Below are positions 41,469 to 50,488 of a DNA stretch of 64,000 bases, one piece after another. The stretch lies in contig NZ_CP012699.1 of NCBI RefSeq assembly GCF_001314225.1, forward strand, positions 29,809 through 93,808, written 5' to 3'. This DNA comes from Microbacterium sp. No. 7. GTDB taxonomy: Bacteria > Actinomycetota > Actinomycetes > Actinomycetales > Microbacteriaceae. Both the position numbers and the translations under genes were made by a program. Positions within the stretch are counted from its first letter, which is position 1. Each line of letters begins with the position of its first letter. The notes below the pieces were generated by a model, which had not been told where the DNA came from, made no database searches, and worked only from the letters and a program-made list of their open reading frames with translations.

Positions 41469-42430
41469 AGAAGATCGCGGTTTCGATCCTCGCTACCGTT
41501 TTCGGAGTGGGGATGCTCGTAGCACTGCCCACTGCTGCATGGGCAGGCACCGTCTGTACGGGTGACCCTCGGACTGGCTACACCTGCACCGTTGACGATT
41601 CCGGCGGAGGATCCCCCGGAGGCGGAGGACCCATCGACGGAGTTAACTTCACTCCAGGTCCCACCGAGTGCATCCACAAGGGAACCGGCGAAGAGGAGGA
41701 CCAGGTCGTTCCGTGCTCGTCCAACGGGCGTGACTACTGGTCAAACGACCGGCAGTGCTACTGGTCTCTCGACGACCCGCAGAGTGCTCCTCCTCCCGGC
41801 AGAGTCGAGGGACAGGGAGCGTGGTACTCCTGCCTCGTTGGCGCGCTCTGCACCGACCCCCGCGGCTGCTATGGCTATGGCCAATGGCTTCTCGATCCGC
41901 CGCCCGGTGTCGTGGCGATCTCTCCCGCACAAGCAGCGAATGCCGTCGCTCAGCGTCTGGGGATCCAACCGTTTGAAATCGGAATGGCCCCTCAAGTGAA
42001 CCCGGAGTGGGGTCACCGGAGATCCTATGTGGGGGTTCCCGTCTGGCTCTGGGTTAACAACCCTGGCCCGAGTACCTGGGGACCATTCGGAGTCTCGGAG
42101 ACGGTCGGCCCAGTGAGTGTTACCGGCTCGGTGCAAGTCACGTCCGTCGTCTGGAACATGGGCGACGGAACCAGCAAAGCCTGCGTCGGGACGGGCACTC
42201 CGTACGCCACCTCGTACGGGGTCGCCGACTCGCCGACCTGCGGTCACCGCTACACACGCACAAGTTCGAGCCAACCAGGAGACCGCTACACGGTCACCGC
42301 CACCGCCCAGTGGAGCTTCACCTGGACGGCGGGCGGCCAGTCCGGAACCATCCCCCTGACGACGACAAGCACCTCACAGCTCGAGATCAATGAGCTGCAG
42401 TCCGTCAATGTCCCCAACCCCAACGGCTGA
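41465..42430 (+). CDS. Secreted Cys/Trp-rich protein of the Tad cluster
   Basis: 321 residues from ATG 41465. The signal peptide (MKKIAVSILATVFGVGMLVA) is probably cut after AWA near residue 27. The mature part has a Gly-rich linker, a Cys-rich domain (about 60-150: TECIHKG, DRQCYWSL, SCLVGALC, RGCYGYG) and a beta-rich C-terminal domain (WNMGDGTSKACVG) like PKD/Ig-type folds. It may be a surface adhesin or pilus-associated protein; no family is recognised with certainty. Confidence 0.7.
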   Translation: MKKIAVSILATVFGVGMLVALPTAAWAGTVCTGDPRTGYTCTVDDSGGGSPGGGGPIDGVNFTPGPTECIHKGTGEEEDQVVPCSSNGRDYWSNDRQCYWSLDDPQSAPPPGRVEGQGAWYSCLVGALCTDPRGCYGYGQWLLDPPPGVVAISPAQAANAVAQRLGIQPFEIGMAPQVNPEWGHRRSYVGVPVWLWVNNPGPSTWGPFGVSETVGPVSVTGSVQVTSVVWNMGDGTSKACVGTGTPYATSYGVADSPTCGHRYTRTSSSQPGDRYTVTATAQWSFTWTAGGQSGTIPLTTTSTSQLEINELQSVNVPNPNG

Positions 42431-42446
42431 GCAGGAGGGATCAATC

Positions 42447-45400
42447 ATGCGCATCCTCAAAGGTCTCGGATCACTGATCGCCCTGCTGGTCCTGCTGGTC
42501 GGGATCCCGGTTGGGCTGATCGTGTTCGCCGGAAACCCGATCCCCAGCTGGGACGAGGTCATGCGGCTCACATCCGTCCCGGACTACGGCGGCAAGTTCT
42601 TCATGGGCACGCTGCTGCCGATCGTCGCGTGGATCCTGTGGGGCACCTTCGCAATCGGGTTCCTCGTCGAACTGCCCGCCCAGCTGCGCCGGGTGCCGGC
42701 ACCGCGGCTGCCCGGGCTTCGGCTGCAACAGCAGGGCGCCGGGTTCCTGATCGCCGCGGTGGTCGTCATGTTCGCCGGCGTCTCGCCCGCCATCGCCACC
42801 CCCAGCAGCGCATCCGCCGCCGAGCCGACTGCCGCCGCGGCGGCCGTGTCCTCCACGATCACCCCCGCTGCGGCCGTCGAAGCCCACACGGACACGGCCG
42901 TCGCGGCCGAGGCGCCGACCTACACGGTGCAGGACGGTGACTCTCTGTGGCGCATCGCGCAGCAGACCCTCGGGTCGGGGGAGCGGTGGAAAGAGATCGC
43001 GGACCTCAACTACGGGGTCGAGCAGGCGGACGGCTGGTCCCTCACTCCCGAGAACTGGCTCAACGCCGGCTGGGTCCTCACCCTGCCCTCTGATGCGCCC
43101 AGCGGCGCCTCGAGCACAGCGGAGACCGCGGTGGAGACCACAACCGTCGAGAAGGAAGTGACCGTCGTCTCCGGTGACACCCTGTGGGCGATCGCCGAGC
43201 AAGAGCTCGGAGACGGCAACCGGTACCCGGAGATCTTCGACGCCACGAAGGACGATGTGCAGCCGGATGGGCGCCACCTCACCGACCCCGACCTGATCTA
43301 CCCCGGGTGGGTCGTCGACGTGCCCGTCACCGTGGAGGCCACCGTCCCGGTCGCGCCGCCCGTAGAGACGGGTGGCGTTGAGGATGTCGCGCCCGGGGCC
43401 GGCACCTCGGAGACGGGAGCGGACGCGGGCGCGTCCTCGCACGTCGATGAAGGCGCAGGGGCGCAGGCCGACGTCGACGAGCTCGCCGGGGGCGCTGTCG
43501 GCGCGATCCCCGGTGCCACCACCGCCCCCGGCGCCGCAGACGACGCGACGACCGGGCAGGAGCCGGCAGAGCAGGCACCCGCGGCCGAGCAGGCACCCGC
43601 GGCCGAGCAGGCGGCGGACGACGCGGCTGACACCGATTGGATCGACGAGATCTTCAACGTGCGCACCGCCGGCGGTCTCGGGGCTCTCGCAGCCGCCGGT
43701 CTGCTGGTGTTCCTCGGTGTGCGGCGCATGAAGCAGCGCCGTGACCGCAAGCCGGGTCAGCGCATCTCGATGCCGGAGGGCGCTGCCAGCGACATGGAGC
43801 TCGCTCTGCGCGCCGTGGAGAACCCGCTGGGGATGGATCACGTCGACCATGCGCTGCGGCACCTGGCGGCGTGGGCTCAGGAGACCGGGAACGCGCTGCC
43901 GCCCGTGTACGCGCTGCGGCTGTCCGACGTCGAGATCGCGCTCTACCTGGATGCCCCGGCGGAGCTGCCGGCGCCGTTCGTCGAGGTCAGCGACGACAAG
44001 ATGGCCTGGTCGGTCGACCCCGAAGAACTACCCCCGCTCGAGCGGGTTCCCAGTGCCCCATACCCGGCGCTCGTCACGCTCGGCCAGGACCTCGGCGACG
44101 CCCACGTGATGGTCGACCTTGAGCACATCGGCGCGTTGAACATGATCGGCTCCGACGAGTCCGTCCGCGGCGCTCTCACCGGGCTGGCCGTGGAACTGGC
44201 GACGAGCCAGTGGGCGGAGGATCTGCGCATCACGCTCGTCGGGATCGCGCCGGAGCTCCCGGAGGCGCTGGACACTGGCAGGTTCCGGCACGTCGACAAC
44301 GTCGACGCGCTGCTGCACACCCTGCGCGCGCAGGCCACGGAGACCGAACGAGCTCTCGAGGAGCTGGGGGTGGACTCGATCGAGCAGGCACGATCGGCGG
44401 GTCTGGAAGCGGAGTCGTGGACGCCGGAGATCGTCATCCTGGGCGCCATGCCTGATGAGCAGGCTCGGGCTGAACTCGCGGATCTGGTCACCAGGCTTCC
44501 CCGAGTCGGGATCGCCGCGATCACTGCCGGTGAGCTCGCCGGCGACTGGACCATGCACCTCGACGACGACCACACCGCCCAGCTGCAGATCCCCGCCGCC
44601 GAGCACACGCTGCCCCTCACCCCGCAGATCGTCAACGCGGAGGAGTACGCCAGCATCCTGCAGCTGCTCGACAGCAGCGACCAGGTCGTCACCAACGACA
44701 GCGAGTGGGCGCCCGTCGACGAGGTCACCCTCGACGACTTGCCGCCGGCTGACACCACCCTCCGCGACGTCGAGGAAGACATCCGCGTGGAGGACGGCGA
44801 CGCCGACGAGTGGAAGAGCATCCTGCACTCCCTGCTGCCGGCCAAGTCCGTCGACGTCGTCGCGACGCCCGTCGACGAAAATGCCGAGGAGGCCGACGAG
44901 GCAGCCGTCGACGAGACCGTTGAGGAGGCCGACGAGGCAGCCGTCGACGAGACCGTCGAGGCGGCGGTCGGGGTGGCCGTCGACGAGACCGATGCCGACG
45001 TCGCGGCCGAGGCACCCGAGCACGCGCCGGAGGCCGCGACGAAGGAGCCGGCCGGTCCTGTTCGGCCGATCGTTCCTCTGCGAGGTGCGCCGTACGTGCA
45101 GATCCTCGGGCCGGTGCAGATCGTGGGCGCCCAGGGTCCGGCTCCCAAGACGCCGGCGACGTCGAAGACGAACCAGTCGGTCGTGCAGCGAGCGACCGAG
45201 CTGATCGCGTTCCTCGCCCTGAACCCGCGGGCGACGGCCGTTCAGGTGCACGGTGCGCTGTGGCCGGGGAAGGACCCGCACGGCGGCGCCGCGCAGCAGA
45301 CCCGCAACTCCCACACCTCGCGCGCCCGGTCCTGGCTCGGAGTCTCTCCCGCCGGCGAGCAGTACCTGCCGCGCGTGGGTGCCGAGGGCTACCGGTTGCG

Positions 45401-45857
45401 CGAGGAGGTCCGCACCGACTGGCAGCTGTGGCTCGATCTCGTCGGCGAGGACCCGGCTTCCGCCCCGACCGCGAACCTCACCCAGGCGCTGCGTCTGGTG
45501 AAGGGGCAGCCGTTCGAAGGCGTCAAGGAGAAGTTCTACGGCTGGGCCGAGCCGATCCGCTACGAGATCATCGCCGCGGTCGGCGATGCTGCGCACGAAC
45601 TCGCGACCAGGTCGCTGCGAGCTGGTGACTGCGCCAACGCCCGTCTCGCGGCCGCGGTCGGCCGGATGGTGGACCCGGTCAACGAGATCTTCTGGCGCGA
45701 TGCCCTCAAGGCCGAGCACCAAGCCGGCGACTCGACTGGTGTCGAGCGGCTCGTGAAGCAGCTGGAGAGCCACTTGGACAGCTTCGAGGACGGCTACGAG
45801 GCCGAGCCCGAGACGCAGGAGCTCATCGCCTCGATCCGGCGGCGAGACGCGAGCTGA
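42447..45857 (+). CDS. Large LysM / membrane / BTAD-like protein of the Tad cluster
   Basis: 1136 residues from ATG 42447, with AGGAGGG upstream. Two N-terminal helices, then two LysM-like domains (YTVQDGDSLWRIAQQTLG at about 158; VTVVSGDTLWAIAEQELG at about 237), an Ala/Pro/Glu linker, a third helix (GGLGALAAAGLLVFLGVRRM, about 408-427), a large cytoplasmic part, an acidic repeat, and a C-terminal region from about 880 (VQILGPVQIVGAQGP, then TELIAFLALNPRATAVQVHG) like the winged helix and BTAD of SARP regulators. It may link the wall outside to a regulator inside. Confidence 0.72.
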   Translation: MRILKGLGSLIALLVLLVGIPVGLIVFAGNPIPSWDEVMRLTSVPDYGGKFFMGTLLPIVAWILWGTFAIGFLVELPAQLRRVPAPRLPGLRLQQQGAGFLIAAVVVMFAGVSPAIATPSSASAAEPTAAAAAVSSTITPAAAVEAHTDTAVAAEAPTYTVQDGDSLWRIAQQTLGSGERWKEIADLNYGVEQADGWSLTPENWLNAGWVLTLPSDAPSGASSTAETAVETTTVEKEVTVVSGDTLWAIAEQELGDGNRYPEIFDATKDDVQPDGRHLTDPDLIYPGWVVDVPVTVEATVPVAPPVETGGVEDVAPGAGTSETGADAGASSHVDEGAGAQADVDELAGGAVGAIPGATTAPGAADDATTGQEPAEQAPAAEQAPAAEQAADDAADTDWIDEIFNVRTAGGLGALAAAGLLVFLGVRRMKQRRDRKPGQRISMPEGAASDMELALRAVENPLGMDHVDHALRHLAAWAQETGNALPPVYALRLSDVEIALYLDAPAELPAPFVEVSDDKMAWSVDPEELPPLERVPSAPYPALVTLGQDLGDAHVMVDLEHIGALNMIGSDESVRGALTGLAVELATSQWAEDLRITLVGIAPELPEALDTGRFRHVDNVDALLHTLRAQATETERALEELGVDSIEQARSAGLEAESWTPEIVILGAMPDEQARAELADLVTRLPRVGIAAITAGELAGDWTMHLDDDHTAQLQIPAAEHTLPLTPQIVNAEEYASILQLLDSSDQVVTNDSEWAPVDEVTLDDLPPADTTLRDVEEDIRVEDGDADEWKSILHSLLPAKSVDVVATPVDENAEEADEAAVDETVEEADEAAVDETVEAAVGVAVDETDADVAAEAPEHAPEAATKEPAGPVRPIVPLRGAPYVQILGPVQIVGAQGPAPKTPATSKTNQSVVQRATELIAFLALNPRATAVQVHGALWPGKDPHGGAAQQTRNSHTSRARSWLGVSPAGEQYLPRVGAEGYRLREEVRTDWQLWLDLVGEDPASAPTANLTQALRLVKGQPFEGVKEKFYGWAEPIRYEIIAAVGDAAHELATRSLRAGDCANARLAAAVGRMVDPVNEIFWRDALKAEHQAGDSTGVERLVKQLESHLDSFEDGYEAEPETQELIASIRRRDAS
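44886..44957 (+). repeat. 36-bp tandem duplication in the acidic segment
   Basis: Two units, 44886-44921 and 44922-44957, differ only in the last base and encode EEADEAAVDETV twice. They lie in an acidic linker before the BTAD-like part and probably vary in number between strains. Confidence 0.85.
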
Positions 45858-45859
45858 GC

Positions 45860-46441
45860 ATGACCGCGACGCCCGAGTACTCCCGACCGGTGGAGATCCT
45901 GCCGGCCTCCTGGACCCAGGTCGCCGGCAGGATCTCCGTCGCGCTGGTCGCCGGCGCCGCCTTCGCGGCCGCGGGAGCGCTCGGAGGCGTCGGGATGGTG
46001 CAGTGGGTGCTCGCGGCCGTGGTCGCCGCGTTCGGTGTCTGGCTGGCCGTGTGGGACTTCCGGGAGCATCGGTTGCCCAACGCGATCGTCTTCCCGCTCT
46101 ACGGCGTCGTAGGGGCCGCTCTGGCCGTCCTGGGGGCGTTCACGGGCGACTGGGGTCGGGTAGGTCTCGCCGTGGCCGGCGGCGTCATTCTGTGGTGCGT
46201 GTACTTCGCCCTCGGGCTCGCCGGCGCAGTGGGGTTCGGAGACGTCAAGCTCGCCGGCGCGCTCGGCGCCTGGCTGGCCTGGTTCGGTCTCCCGCTCCTG
46301 ATCCCCGCGACGATCCTCGCTTACCTGCTCGCGCTGCCTCACACGCTCGTGATCCTCGCCCGCCGCCGCGGCGGCCGTGTCCCCTTCGGCCCGTACATGA
46401 TCGCCGGCGCGCTCATCGCCGGGATCGCCGCGACGGTATGA
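45860..46441 (+). CDS. A24 prepilin peptidase (TadV/CpaA-like)
   Basis: 193 residues, about six membrane helices. Both catalytic aspartates are visible: WDFREHRLPN (first) and GFGDVKLAGAL (second, GxGDxK). It lacks the N-methylation domain, as in TadV/CpaA. It would cut the Flp, TadE and TadG-like pilins encoded upstream. It starts 2 bp after the LysM gene and overlaps the next gene by 4 bp. Confidence 0.92.
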   Translation: MTATPEYSRPVEILPASWTQVAGRISVALVAGAAFAAAGALGGVGMVQWVLAAVVAAFGVWLAVWDFREHRLPNAIVFPLYGVVGAALAVLGAFTGDWGRVGLAVAGGVILWCVYFALGLAGAVGFGDVKLAGALGAWLAWFGLPLLIPATILAYLLALPHTLVILARRRGGRVPFGPYMIAGALIAGIAATV

Positions 46442-47169
46442 GGCTCATCCCCGACACCGCCGTCACGCGCGAGCTCGGCGAAGAGATCGTCAGCATCCTC
46501 GAGGGGGCAGTGCTCCCTGGTGGCGACTGCGCGGCATGCGGGCGACAGCTCGGCGATGGTGCGTTTCGTCTTTCTGTCTACCCGCAGCCAACCGGAGGCG
46601 TCCTGGTGACGGCCGTGCACGCCACGTGCGGGACCTCCAACCTGCAGCACGGCGGTCTCCTCGTCGTGCCACCGGGCACGTGGACGGCCGCCGGCGCTGT
46701 CATCACCACCGTCAAGGCCACCCCGTCACGCACCTGGTGGGGTGGGCGGCGCGAGCAGCTCGAGGAGACCCCCATCCCTCTCGTGATCGTGAGCCCGTCC
46801 TGCGACGTGTTCTACCTCAGCCGACGCGACGGCCGGCTCATCACGACGGTGGAGCAGCTGCTCCTGGAGGGGTACGACCGCGCCGGCGAAATCCGGTTCC
46901 ACGCGGCCGCCCGGGAGGACCTCACCGTTTCCCTCGACACCGACGAGCTCACGATCAGCCCCCTGTTCCTCGACGAGTACTCCATCGACGTGCGCGAAGG
47001 GTTCGCGGACATGCTCGACGCCGCCGGCGGCCTGCTCCTGGCGATCACCCACGAACCCATCGGTGCCCTCGCCGCGGGGGAGGGCCGTGCTGCCGAGCTC
47101 GAGCGCATCACCACCTCACGGCACAGTGCGTTCGCGTGGATCCCGGCCGAGTCGATCCGGAGGGGCTGA
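46438..47169 (+). CDS. Hypothetical zinc-site protein, last gene of the Tad operon
   Basis: 243 residues from ATG 46438 (ATGA overlap). Near the N-terminus CAACGRQL and HATCG could bind zinc (CxxC and HxxC). The rest is mixed alpha/beta (LVIVSPSCDVFYLSRRDGRL). No family is recognised. It marks the right edge of the Tad cluster; IS21-like end sequence begins at its stop codon. Confidence 0.65.
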   Translation: MRLIPDTAVTRELGEEIVSILEGAVLPGGDCAACGRQLGDGAFRLSVYPQPTGGVLVTAVHATCGTSNLQHGGLLVVPPGTWTAAGAVITTVKATPSRTWWGGRREQLEETPIPLVIVSPSCDVFYLSRRDGRLITTVEQLLLEGYDRAGEIRFHAAAREDLTVSLDTDELTISPLFLDEYSIDVREGFADMLDAAGGLLLAITHEPIGALAAGEGRAAELERITTSRHSAFAWIPAESIRRG

Positions 47170-47273
47170 TGTAGGAAACGGCTCCACCTGTCCATCGAGC
47201 CTGCATCACTACCGGCTATTGACTCAAGAAATGTCCACGTACCGGCGAGTTTTCGCCGAGGGAAGATGTCCAT
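47170..47273. mobile_element. IS21-like end remnant 1
   Basis: TGTAGGAA (47170), TGTCCAT (47189), AAATGTCCAC (47229) and ATGTCCAT (47266) follow each other as in the repeats at 49609 and 51282, mostly in the opposite orientation. No transposase is left here. Confidence 0.5.
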
Positions 47274-47319
47274 CTTGATTGGCCAGCGCATGATGCCGCA
47301 ACCAACTTCATCGAAGCCG

Positions 47320-47706
47320 TCAGTACTTGGTTTCCGCCGGCTCTCTGAATGCCACTAGACCTACGAGGTTTCCTTCGGGGTCGCGAATGAATGCTTGCCA
47401 TTCTTCTCGCCCTGCTGGTCCGAGCTCATCTGTGGTGTGAGTGAAGATCGGCCGCCCTGGGGATACGATTTCGACGTCGCCGGCTCGGTCGACGGCCGAC
47501 TCCAGATCATCGACGCGGAGGTAGAGCAGCGCTGACGGTGCCGCGCTCTCGAGTAGCAAACGGACGCCGTCGAGATCGAAGAACACCAAACCGGGCGGAT
47601 CGAAGCGGGCCACAGGGGCGGAGCCGAGCAGTGCGGAATAGAAGGCTGTGGCGCGTTCCAGATCGACCGCGCGCTGGGCTACTTGGACGAGAGACGCCAT
47701 GCTCAT
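47320..47706 (-). CDS. VOC family (glyoxalase-like) protein
   Basis: 128 residues from ATG 47706 (47700 possible). Two beta-alpha-beta-beta-beta halves: AVDLERATAFYSALLGSAPV with LVFFDLDGVRLLLE, and DDLESAVDRAG with WQAFIRDPEGNLVGLVAF. The DPEGN motif and final Glu are typical of VOC enzymes. The substrate is unknown. Last gene of a four-gene minus operon, overlapping its neighbour (ATGA). Confidence 0.85.
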   Translation of the reverse strand: MSMASLVQVAQRAVDLERATAFYSALLGSAPVARFDPPGLVFFDLDGVRLLLESAAPSALLYLRVDDLESAVDRAGDVEIVSPGRPIFTHTTDELGPAGREEWQAFIRDPEGNLVGLVAFREPAETKY

Positions 47707-48107
47707 TTGCCGTCGCCGTGCACGTCTCGAATGACGGCGAGGGAGCGATCGAGTAGTTCCCGCAGCACATCTTGGTCCACCGCCGACAACCGGGTGAGGT
47801 AGAGGCACGCGCTGCTCGTGCGGTGTGGACCGAGCCGTTCGAGCAGGTCGGGCCACCGCTCGGCAAACCCCTCGACCAGGTAGAGCGTGTGCTTGGACCC
47901 GGAAGCGAAGGCGATCTCAGGCGCGATGCCCTCTCGCCCGCTGTCGTACGCGTAGGCGTATTGGCCGAACCCGACGATCCGTTCCGCCCACACCACCGGC
48001 GGGCGCTGTGCAACGTGCTCGAAGAGCTCGAGGAGTTCGGTTACCTCGCCGCGTCGTGGCCCGGTTGCCCGGTCCAGCGCCTCGTCGACGCTGGTGTCGG
48101 AAGGCAT
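47703..48107 (-). CDS. DUF1801 domain protein
   Basis: 134 residues from ATG 48107. It has WAERIVGFGQYAYAYDSGRE, then IAFASGSKHTLYLVEGF and SACLYLTRLSAVDQDVLREL, in line with the DUF1801 fold (YdhG-like, sometimes called iron-chaperone-like). Its role is not known. Coupled to both neighbours by overlaps of 1-4 bp. Confidence 0.8.
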   Translation of the reverse strand: MPSDTSVDEALDRATGPRRGEVTELLELFEHVAQRPPVVWAERIVGFGQYAYAYDSGREGIAPEIAFASGSKHTLYLVEGFAERWPDLLERLGPHRTSSACLYLTRLSAVDQDVLRELLDRSLAVIRDVHGDGK

Positions 48108-48562
48108 CACGAGGCGGTCTCCGTTGCTCGCTGCGATTCGATGTATGCCTTGAGTCGGGCCAGATGGTCGCCGTCCTCCTTCTTTGTGATCGCGGCCACC
48201 AGGGGCAGCATCATCCGCCGCAGTCCGCCGGCGGCGAGCTCGCACGTCCACTCGATCCGCGTGCCGGTGCCGGCCGGGTGCAGCCGGTAGACGTAGGTCG
48301 CGGTGATGCCCTCCGCCTCGCTGGCGACCGCAAAAGCGGTGGGCGGCTCGAGAGCCACGATCTGCAGCTGCCCCGTCGCCTCCTTGCTCTTCACTCGGCG
48401 CGTCTCCTCGATGACGGACCCCACAGCGAGCGGGCCATCCGTCACCTTCACGCTCTTCACGACACCGTCGACGTAGTCGACCGCCCTTGTGGGATCTGCC
48501 AGCACTGCGAACACTTCCTGTTGCGATCTGTCGATGTGCTCGGTGAACTCGAAAGCGATCAT
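48107..48562 (-). CDS. SRPBCC family protein
   Basis: 151 residues. FEFTEHIDRSQQEVFAVLAD is the usual start of a polyketide-cyclase/START-like SRPBCC fold, with TRIEWTCELAAGG in the later strands and a long C-terminal helix. Such proteins bind small hydrophobic ligands. It is the second gene of the operon, behind the AraC regulator. Confidence 0.85.
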   Translation of the reverse strand: MIAFEFTEHIDRSQQEVFAVLADPTRAVDYVDGVVKSVKVTDGPLAVGSVIEETRRVKSKEATGQLQIVALEPPTAFAVASEAEGITATYVYRLHPAGTGTRIEWTCELAAGGLRRMMLPLVAAITKKEDGDHLARLKAYIESQRATETAS

Positions 48563-49521
48563 GGGCCTTCTCCTGGGTGATGGTCGGGGTGGTGATCAAG
48601 AGGCACATAGGCGTCTGTCCAGCTGACGCGAACGGCGTCGTTCGCGCGCTGGTCGACGTGATGGATCTCGAAGGGCGGTGCGCAGCGCAACCGCCACCCT
48701 TCTGAGGGCATCCATTGCACCCCGATAGCCGCGAAGGTCTTCGCGATCTGCTCTGCACCGCCGGTGTGCCGATGCGCGACGCACACCTGCGCCGGCATCT
48801 GGCGGTAGGTGAAGGGGTGGGGTGGATCTATCGGTGCGGCAATGGGGATGCCAGCGTCGAAGCGGATCTGCTCGTTGTCCACCACGTAAGGGTCATCTGG
48901 GGTGATGCCCACGAGGAGGTCGGAGGAGTGGGCGATGCCGTGCTCTATCGCGAAGGCCCTCAGCTGCTGCCACGGCTCGACCGATGGGTGCCCGATGCCG
49001 AGGCCGTTGTACCCGCGATGACGGAGGACGAGCAGGTGCCGCTCGGGGGTGCTCTCAACCCGTACCGGGACGGCATCGAGGTCATAACGGAGTGTCAGCG
49101 GCGTCTCTTCTGCGAAGCCCGCAAACGTCGTGCTCTGCTGCGCCAGGTCCGCGTGCTCGCGGTACGCGCGCAGCATCCTCCGATACTCCGATGGACTGAT
49201 CTCGAACCGCTGCACGAACGCGCGTGTGAAGGTCTCGGGCGTTGCGAACCCGGATTCCAACGCGATGTGCAGCACCGTGTCCGTACTGACTTTGAGTCGG
49301 TAGACCGCTCGCTCAAGCCGCAACCGGCGCAGGTGCGCTTTCGGGTTCTCACCCACGACCGCACGGAAGACGCGGTGAAAGTGATGCGGCGAAAGACCAG
49401 CGACCGCCGCGATCTCGGCGAGGGTCACCGGCTCCTCGAGACGCTCCTCCATCCAGTGAAGTGCCCGGCTCACACGTTCCGCATGCCGCTGAGCGGTGAG
49501 TGGAAGGACGACTGAGGACAC
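48559..49521 (-). CDS. AraC family regulator with GyrI-like ligand domain
   Basis: 320 residues. An N-terminal double HTH (TLAEIAAVAGLSPHHFHRVF and VLHIALESGFATPETFTRAF, residues 35-120) is followed by a GyrI-like effector domain (LRYDLDAVPVRVESTPERHL ... HTGGAEQIAKTFAAIG) as in the Rob/SoxS-BmrR-like group that senses drugs. It starts the operon with SRPBCC, DUF1801 and VOC genes and probably controls it. The operon lies between two IS21-like remnants. Confidence 0.9.
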   Translation of the reverse strand: MSSVVLPLTAQRHAERVSRALHWMEERLEEPVTLAEIAAVAGLSPHHFHRVFRAVVGENPKAHLRRLRLERAVYRLKVSTDTVLHIALESGFATPETFTRAFVQRFEISPSEYRRMLRAYREHADLAQQSTTFAGFAEETPLTLRYDLDAVPVRVESTPERHLLVLRHRGYNGLGIGHPSVEPWQQLRAFAIEHGIAHSSDLLVGITPDDPYVVDNEQIRFDAGIPIAAPIDPPHPFTYRQMPAQVCVAHRHTGGAEQIAKTFAAIGVQWMPSEGWRLRCAPPFEIHHVDQRANDAVRVSWTDAYVPLDHHPDHHPGEGP

Positions 49522-49608
49522 GCTTCGAATCTACGAGCGCCGGTCAGTCGGCGTCTCGACGTTTTTTGCGAATCCCACCGAAGCGACTCGCCCCAATGCC
49601 CCGAAAGG

Positions 49609-49651
49609 TCCATATGGACATCGCGTAGACATCTCCCCTGCGAAATGGACA
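49609..49651. mobile_element. IS21-like end remnant 2
   Basis: GTCCATATGGACATCGCGT (49609-49627) and GCGAAATGGACA (49640-49651). The 19-base core is identical at 51282-51300, in the same orientation. An istB fragment lies next to it, on the right, supporting the IS21 assignment. Confidence 0.6.
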
Positions 49652-49704
49652 ACTCGGAGCGTGACATCTGTAGGAACCGGCTGACGATGAACTGCTGTTG
49701 GTCG

Positions 49705-49850
49705 TCAGAACTGGTCTGCGAGCGCCCTCCGCTGCGCATCCCAATCGAAGTCCTCCAACGTTTTGCGAGCCGGTAACCCGGCGGCCTTGATCCGCAGCTC
49801 TGCGCCCGAAGCGTTGCGCGCCGTGGTCTTCCGCGTGAAGGAGCCTGCGT
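49705..49850 (-). pseudogene. istB fragment (IS21 helper ATPase)
   Basis: On the minus strand the frame reads TTARNASGAELRIKAAGLPA, then RKTLEDFDWDAQRRAL. This matches the segment of IstB that precedes the ATPase core (usual form R-L-K-A-A-x-FPA-KTLE-FDF-Q). The Walker motifs and most of the gene are missing and a stop follows, so it is dead. Confidence 0.7.
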
Positions 49851-49923
49851 GGGACACTTCTTCTGAGGGCCACCTGTAGGGATCGCTTTGGGGTCGTCGA
49901 CCGCGCATGAAGGGAGAACCGTG

Positions 49924-50217
49924 ATGACTGGGGATGAAGTGTTCGACACGATCGCTCACGAGATGACTGCGCTTGACGGTGTGTCACGGAACCACCGCGG
50001 CAGTCTCATCGTCTCGGGAAGCAGCAGTGGCGCCGTGCGCGCCATGACCAGCGGCGGGCAGGTGGTGGTGAAGCTTGACCCAATGCGCACGGCGGCTCTC
50101 GTTGACGCCGGCGTCGGGACACACTACAAGGGTCAGAAGAACGCGTGGCTCCAGCTTCCGGCCGACCTCGACTTTGATCACGTGCGCGGTCTCATCCTCG
50201 AGGCGCTGACTGCATGA
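49924..50217 (+). CDS. Hypothetical protein, 97 residues
   Basis: From ATG 49924 with GAAGGGAGAA upstream. Sequence DEVFDTIAHEMTALDGVSRN, then GGQVVVKLDPMRTAALVDAG and GTHYKGQKNAWLQLP. The order, with a late W and a C-terminal helix after it, resembles the small MmcQ/YjbR or TfoX N-terminal fold, but only loosely. It stands alone between IS21 remnants. Confidence 0.5.
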   Translation: MTGDEVFDTIAHEMTALDGVSRNHRGSLIVSGSSSGAVRAMTSGGQVVVKLDPMRTAALVDAGVGTHYKGQKNAWLQLPADLDFDHVRGLILEALTA

Positions 50218-50488
50218 GAAACCCTTCTTGATTGATGGTCCTGTCCCCTGGTGTGGTGGAGGATCCGGCCGGGTTGTCTTCGTCGTAGACGTTGGTGAGC
50301 CATCGTGGTGATAGTCAGTGAGGGCTCGTCGGATCTGATCGACGCGGGAAGCGACCGTGCGGATCGTTGCCGCTCCGCACGATCTCACCACGGAGCGCAC
50401 CGCCCGCCGCAACTGGACCCGCCCGACGACGCTCGCCACCTGGCCGGGGAGGTCGACCTAAAGGTTCCCAAATAACCGGGGGCGTGAC
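50218..50488. other. Gap with no supported gene
   Basis: 270 bp between the small hypothetical gene and the GNAT gene. Short open frames here show no family pattern. Given the IS debris on both sides it may be decayed IS DNA, but I see no end repeat or transposase motif in it. Confidence 0.4.

Noticed and set aside
44028..45773. 581-residue minus frame opposite the LysM protein
   Set aside because: Shadow of a gene with recognisable domains and a good ribosome site.
46003..47169. Longer 388-residue version of the gene ending at 47169
   Set aside because: Its first 145 codons are a shifted frame of the prepilin peptidase; ATG 46438 gives the normal 4-bp overlap.
46438..47169. Possible toxin or nuclease at the end of the Tad operon
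   Set aside because: Only a CxxC/HxxC pair is visible; no catalytic motif supports an enzyme call.
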